Source: CAIWHR01 sp963734055 | GTDB taxonomy: Bacteria; Pseudomonadota; Gammaproteobacteria; Burkholderiales; Casimicrobiaceae | NCBI GenBank assembly: GCA_963734055.1 | Contig: CAVTFQ010000007.1 | Coordinates: forward strand, 558,001-622,000 | Length of the DNA: 64,000 nt | Direction: 5' to 3' | In this document: in pieces, positions 63,273 to 64,000 of the stretch | Position numbering within the stretch: the stretch's first letter is position 1 | Layout of the letters: every line of letters begins with the position of its first letter | Notes under the pieces: model-generated | What the model was told of the DNA's origin: nothing | What the model saw: the letters and a program-made list of their open reading frames with translations, nothing else | The model's database searches: none | Translations under genes and position numbers: made by a program

Positions 63273-64000
63273 TACGACGCGGCCGCGGAACGCTGATCGA
63301 TGATGACTTGCATACCGGGCTCCAACTCGCTCGATGTGACTTCGGTCATCCGGCCGTCGCTGACTCCCGGCTGGATAGCCACGGCCACGGGCTGGCTGTC
63401 GCGCAACACCCACACGCGTCGCGCCGCGGCGCTGCCAGTGGCCGCGGTCGATGCTTTGGGCGCCCTGGCGGGCCCGCGCGGCATCAGGCTGCTCACGATG
63501 CCGCCACCCTTGGCCGCCGCTGCCGCGCCGGCGCCCGATGACGTGGGTGTGAAGCGCAGCGCGGTGTTGGGCACCAGCAGCACATTGCGGCGCTCGGTGG
63601 CACTGATCGTTGCCGTCGCCGTCATCCCCGGGCGCAGCGACAGATCGGTGTTCTCCACCTCGAGGTACGTGATGTACGTGACCACGTTGTCCGTAATGGT
63701 CGAGCCGAAGGCCACGCGCGTGACCTTGGCCGGGTACTTGCGCGCAGGATAGGCGCTGACCGTGAAGGAGGCATTCTGTCCCACTTCGACCATGCCCACA
63801 TCCGCTTCGTCGACGTTGACCTGAAGCTTCATCTTGGTCAGGTCTTCGGCAATCGTGAACAGCGTGACCGCCTGCAGCGACGCGGCCACGGCATTCCCGG
63901 GATCCACGGTGCGGGTGAGAACGACGCCATCGATCGGTGACCGGATCGAGGCCTTGGAAAGATTTGTCTCGTCCGTCGACAGGGCGGCCTTGGCGTCGAC
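63272..64000 (-). CDS. Efflux periplasmic adaptor subunit (MacA/HlyD-like), 5' end outside window
   Basis: The C-terminal 242 residues are in the window; the frame is open to position 64000. Seen: end of the lipoyl hairpin (STDETNLSKASIRSPIDGVV), beta-barrel (LTKMKLQVNVDEADVGMVEVG, YPAKVTRVAFGSTITDNVVT, NTDLSLRPGMTATATIS) and membrane-proximal domain (NVLLVPNTALRFTP, VWVLRDSQPVAVAIQPGVSD). Bridges the MacB permease and an outer-membrane channel. The linker AAAAKGGG is longer than usual. First gene of the three-gene operon as seen here. Confidence 0.92.
   Translation of the reverse strand, partial: VDAKAALSTDETNLSKASIRSPIDGVVLTRTVDPGNAVAASLQAVTLFTIAEDLTKMKLQVNVDEADVGMVEVGQNASFTVSAYPARKYPAKVTRVAFGSTITDNVVTYITYLEVENTDLSLRPGMTATATISATERRNVLLVPNTALRFTPTSSGAGAAAAAKGGGIVSSLMPRGPARAPKASTAATGSAAARRVWVLRDSQPVAVAIQPGVSDGRMTEVTSSELEPGMQVIIDQRSAAAS

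Noticed and set aside
1..64000. CRISPR arrays, tRNA or rRNA genes, phage or conjugation modules
   Set aside because: I looked for regularly spaced direct repeats, cloverleaf ends and hallmark genes and found none. A covariance-model scan could still reveal small RNAs I cannot see.

Overview
The window looks like chromosomal DNA of a GC-rich betaproteobacterium, probably of the Burkholderiales or a near relative. The gene families point that way: AckA/short Pta, an arsenosugar cluster, OpgGH, Crp/Fnr paralogues, DUF3309, DUF883 and CsbD proteins, and an RlpA lipoprotein. I cannot name a genus. I see no tRNA, rRNA or CRISPR array.

Layout. 0-3.4 kb: acetate kinase (cut by the window edge) coupled to a short phosphate acyltransferase, then a tandem universal stress protein. 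3.4-4.4 kb: small genes and remnants (CcoQ-like, DUF302 C-terminus). 4.5-9.5 kb: arsenosugar-type operon (ArsS radical SAM, a membrane-flavoenzyme fusion, two TIGR0428x transferases), followed by a haloacid dehalogenase. 10.4-13.6 kb: two-component pair divergent from a PepSY protein and a b-type cytochrome. 13.8-18.3 kb: OmpR-type regulator, lone receiver, hybrid kinase and a secreted protein; the first and last of these share a GTTAC-N4-GTAAT element. 19.0 kb: RlpA lipoprotein.

19.6-33.1 kb: a glucan locus. opgG-opgH are divergent from a GH144/glucoamylase-like enzyme, a sugar ABC importer, a large discoidin-(alpha/alpha)6 protein and a GH1 beta-glucosidase. From about 20.58 to 33.05 kb the reading frame breaks roughly every 60 bp by single-base indels, while codon-level protein identity survives and flanking genes are clean. 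I read this as uncorrected sequence, not decay. Products there were reconstructed by following the frame by eye, so boundaries are approximate.

33.4-61 kb: a stress and envelope region with many small genes (SodB, DUF883, lmo0937, DUF3309 twice, BON, DUF3096, VIT, Spy-like, DUF302, CsbD), a FecR/Pro-rich protein, an AI-2E permease with an IS5-family element inserted at its stop codon, three Crp/Fnr paralogues, and a tandem pair of exported caspase-like/repeat proteins. Ten copies of an oriented dyad, TGTNCG-N4-CGNACA followed by GAC, lie about 90-210 bp upstream of these small genes, always with GAC facing the gene. Its 16-bp geometry is that of Crp/Fnr operators. The three local Crp/Fnr proteins share an altered recognition helix, so a private regulon is the best hypothesis. 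This is the most interesting signal in the window.

61.2-64 kb: a MacAB-type efflux operon running off the right edge.
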